From positions 42,160 to 48,681 of the forward strand of contig NZWF02000015.1 in NCBI GenBank assembly GCA_002701605.2: 6,522 nucleotides of DNA, written 5' to 3'. Each line of letters opens with the position of its first letter. Positions within the stretch are counted from its first letter, which is position 1. A model generated the notes under the pieces. That model had not been told where the DNA came from and did no database searches. It saw only the letters and a program-made list of their open reading frames with translations. The translations under genes and the position numbers were made by a program. This DNA comes from a bacterium (GTDB lineage Bacteria > Desulfobacterota_D > UBA1144). This document shows, one piece after another, positions 6,373-6,522 of this stretch.

Positions 6373-6522
6373 TGGATCTATTAACATTAATTTCAATCGG
6401 ATTAATCATTATTATTGGCTTGCCTCATGGTGCTTTAGATGGCTCTGTATTTATTTCTTTAAGTCTTGATAAAAATCTATGGAACATCTCATTATTTATA
6501 GTCTTATATATCTTGCTTGCTT
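6372..6522 (+). CDS. blh: Beta-carotene 15,15'-dioxygenase, Blh (partial, N-terminus)
   Basis: The ATG overlaps the crtY stop (TAATG) and the frame stays open for 50 codons to the window edge. The product is an integral membrane protein of the Brp/Blh family that cleaves beta-carotene symmetrically into two retinals. The diagnostic motif GLPHGALDG (16-24) is at the N-terminus inside the first hydrophobic segment. The His of PHG is one of the conserved histidines thought to bind the active-site iron. A second hydrophobic segment begins at about residue 39. Full-length members are roughly 270-330 residues, so most of the gene lies outside. No separate ribosome binding site is evident, so coupling to crtY is likely. 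It links the carotenoid genes to the rhodopsin that opens the operon. Confidence 0.9.
   Translation, partial: MDLLTLISIGLIIIIGLPHGALDGSVFISLSLDKNLWNISLFIVLYILLA

Noticed and set aside
1..6522. tRNA, rRNA, CRISPR array, insertion sequence or phage features
   Set aside because: I saw no cloverleaf-like structures, regularly spaced direct repeats, transposase motifs or terminal inverted repeats. The only clear repeats are the two hairpins.

Overview
The window looks like AT-rich genomic DNA from a marine proteorhodopsin-bearing bacterium, most likely a SAR86-type gammaproteobacterium. Three things suggest this: a glmU-glmS tandem as in Gammaproteobacteria, a proteorhodopsin whose helix C, F and G motifs closely match the SAR86 green proteorhodopsin, and a strongly A/T-biased base composition. 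The taxonomic call is inference; no rRNA or other phylogenetic marker is present. All supported genes lie on the + strand and they are densely packed.

Positions 1-2036 are a cell-envelope segment. The last 10 codons of a probable glmU overlap the start of a complete glmS (TAATG). A small acidic 58-residue ORF of unknown function follows. A perfect 22-bp palindrome with a U-rich tail (2043-2064) then separates this unit from the next and could be its terminator.

Positions 2037-6522 are a retinal phototrophy operon. It begins with an AT-rich promoter region and a strong Shine-Dalgarno site (2134-2140). A complete green-tuned proteorhodopsin gene comes next, then crtI, crtB and crtY, and finally the first 50 codons of blh, cut by the window edge. 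In order, CrtB joins two geranylgeranyl diphosphates into phytoene, CrtI desaturates phytoene to lycopene, CrtY cyclises lycopene to beta-carotene, and Blh cleaves beta-carotene to retinal. Retinal then binds Lys233 of the proteorhodopsin to make a light-driven proton pump. No crtE or idi is present inside the window.

The main non-coding signals are a strong 11-bp hairpin between the rhodopsin gene and crtI, which ends 8 nt before the crtI start, the weak or absent ribosome binding sites of the crt genes, and the higher GC content of the rhodopsin gene. Together they suggest much opsin and little carotenoid enzyme made from one transcript. The pathway itself is a known system; I see no wholly new one.
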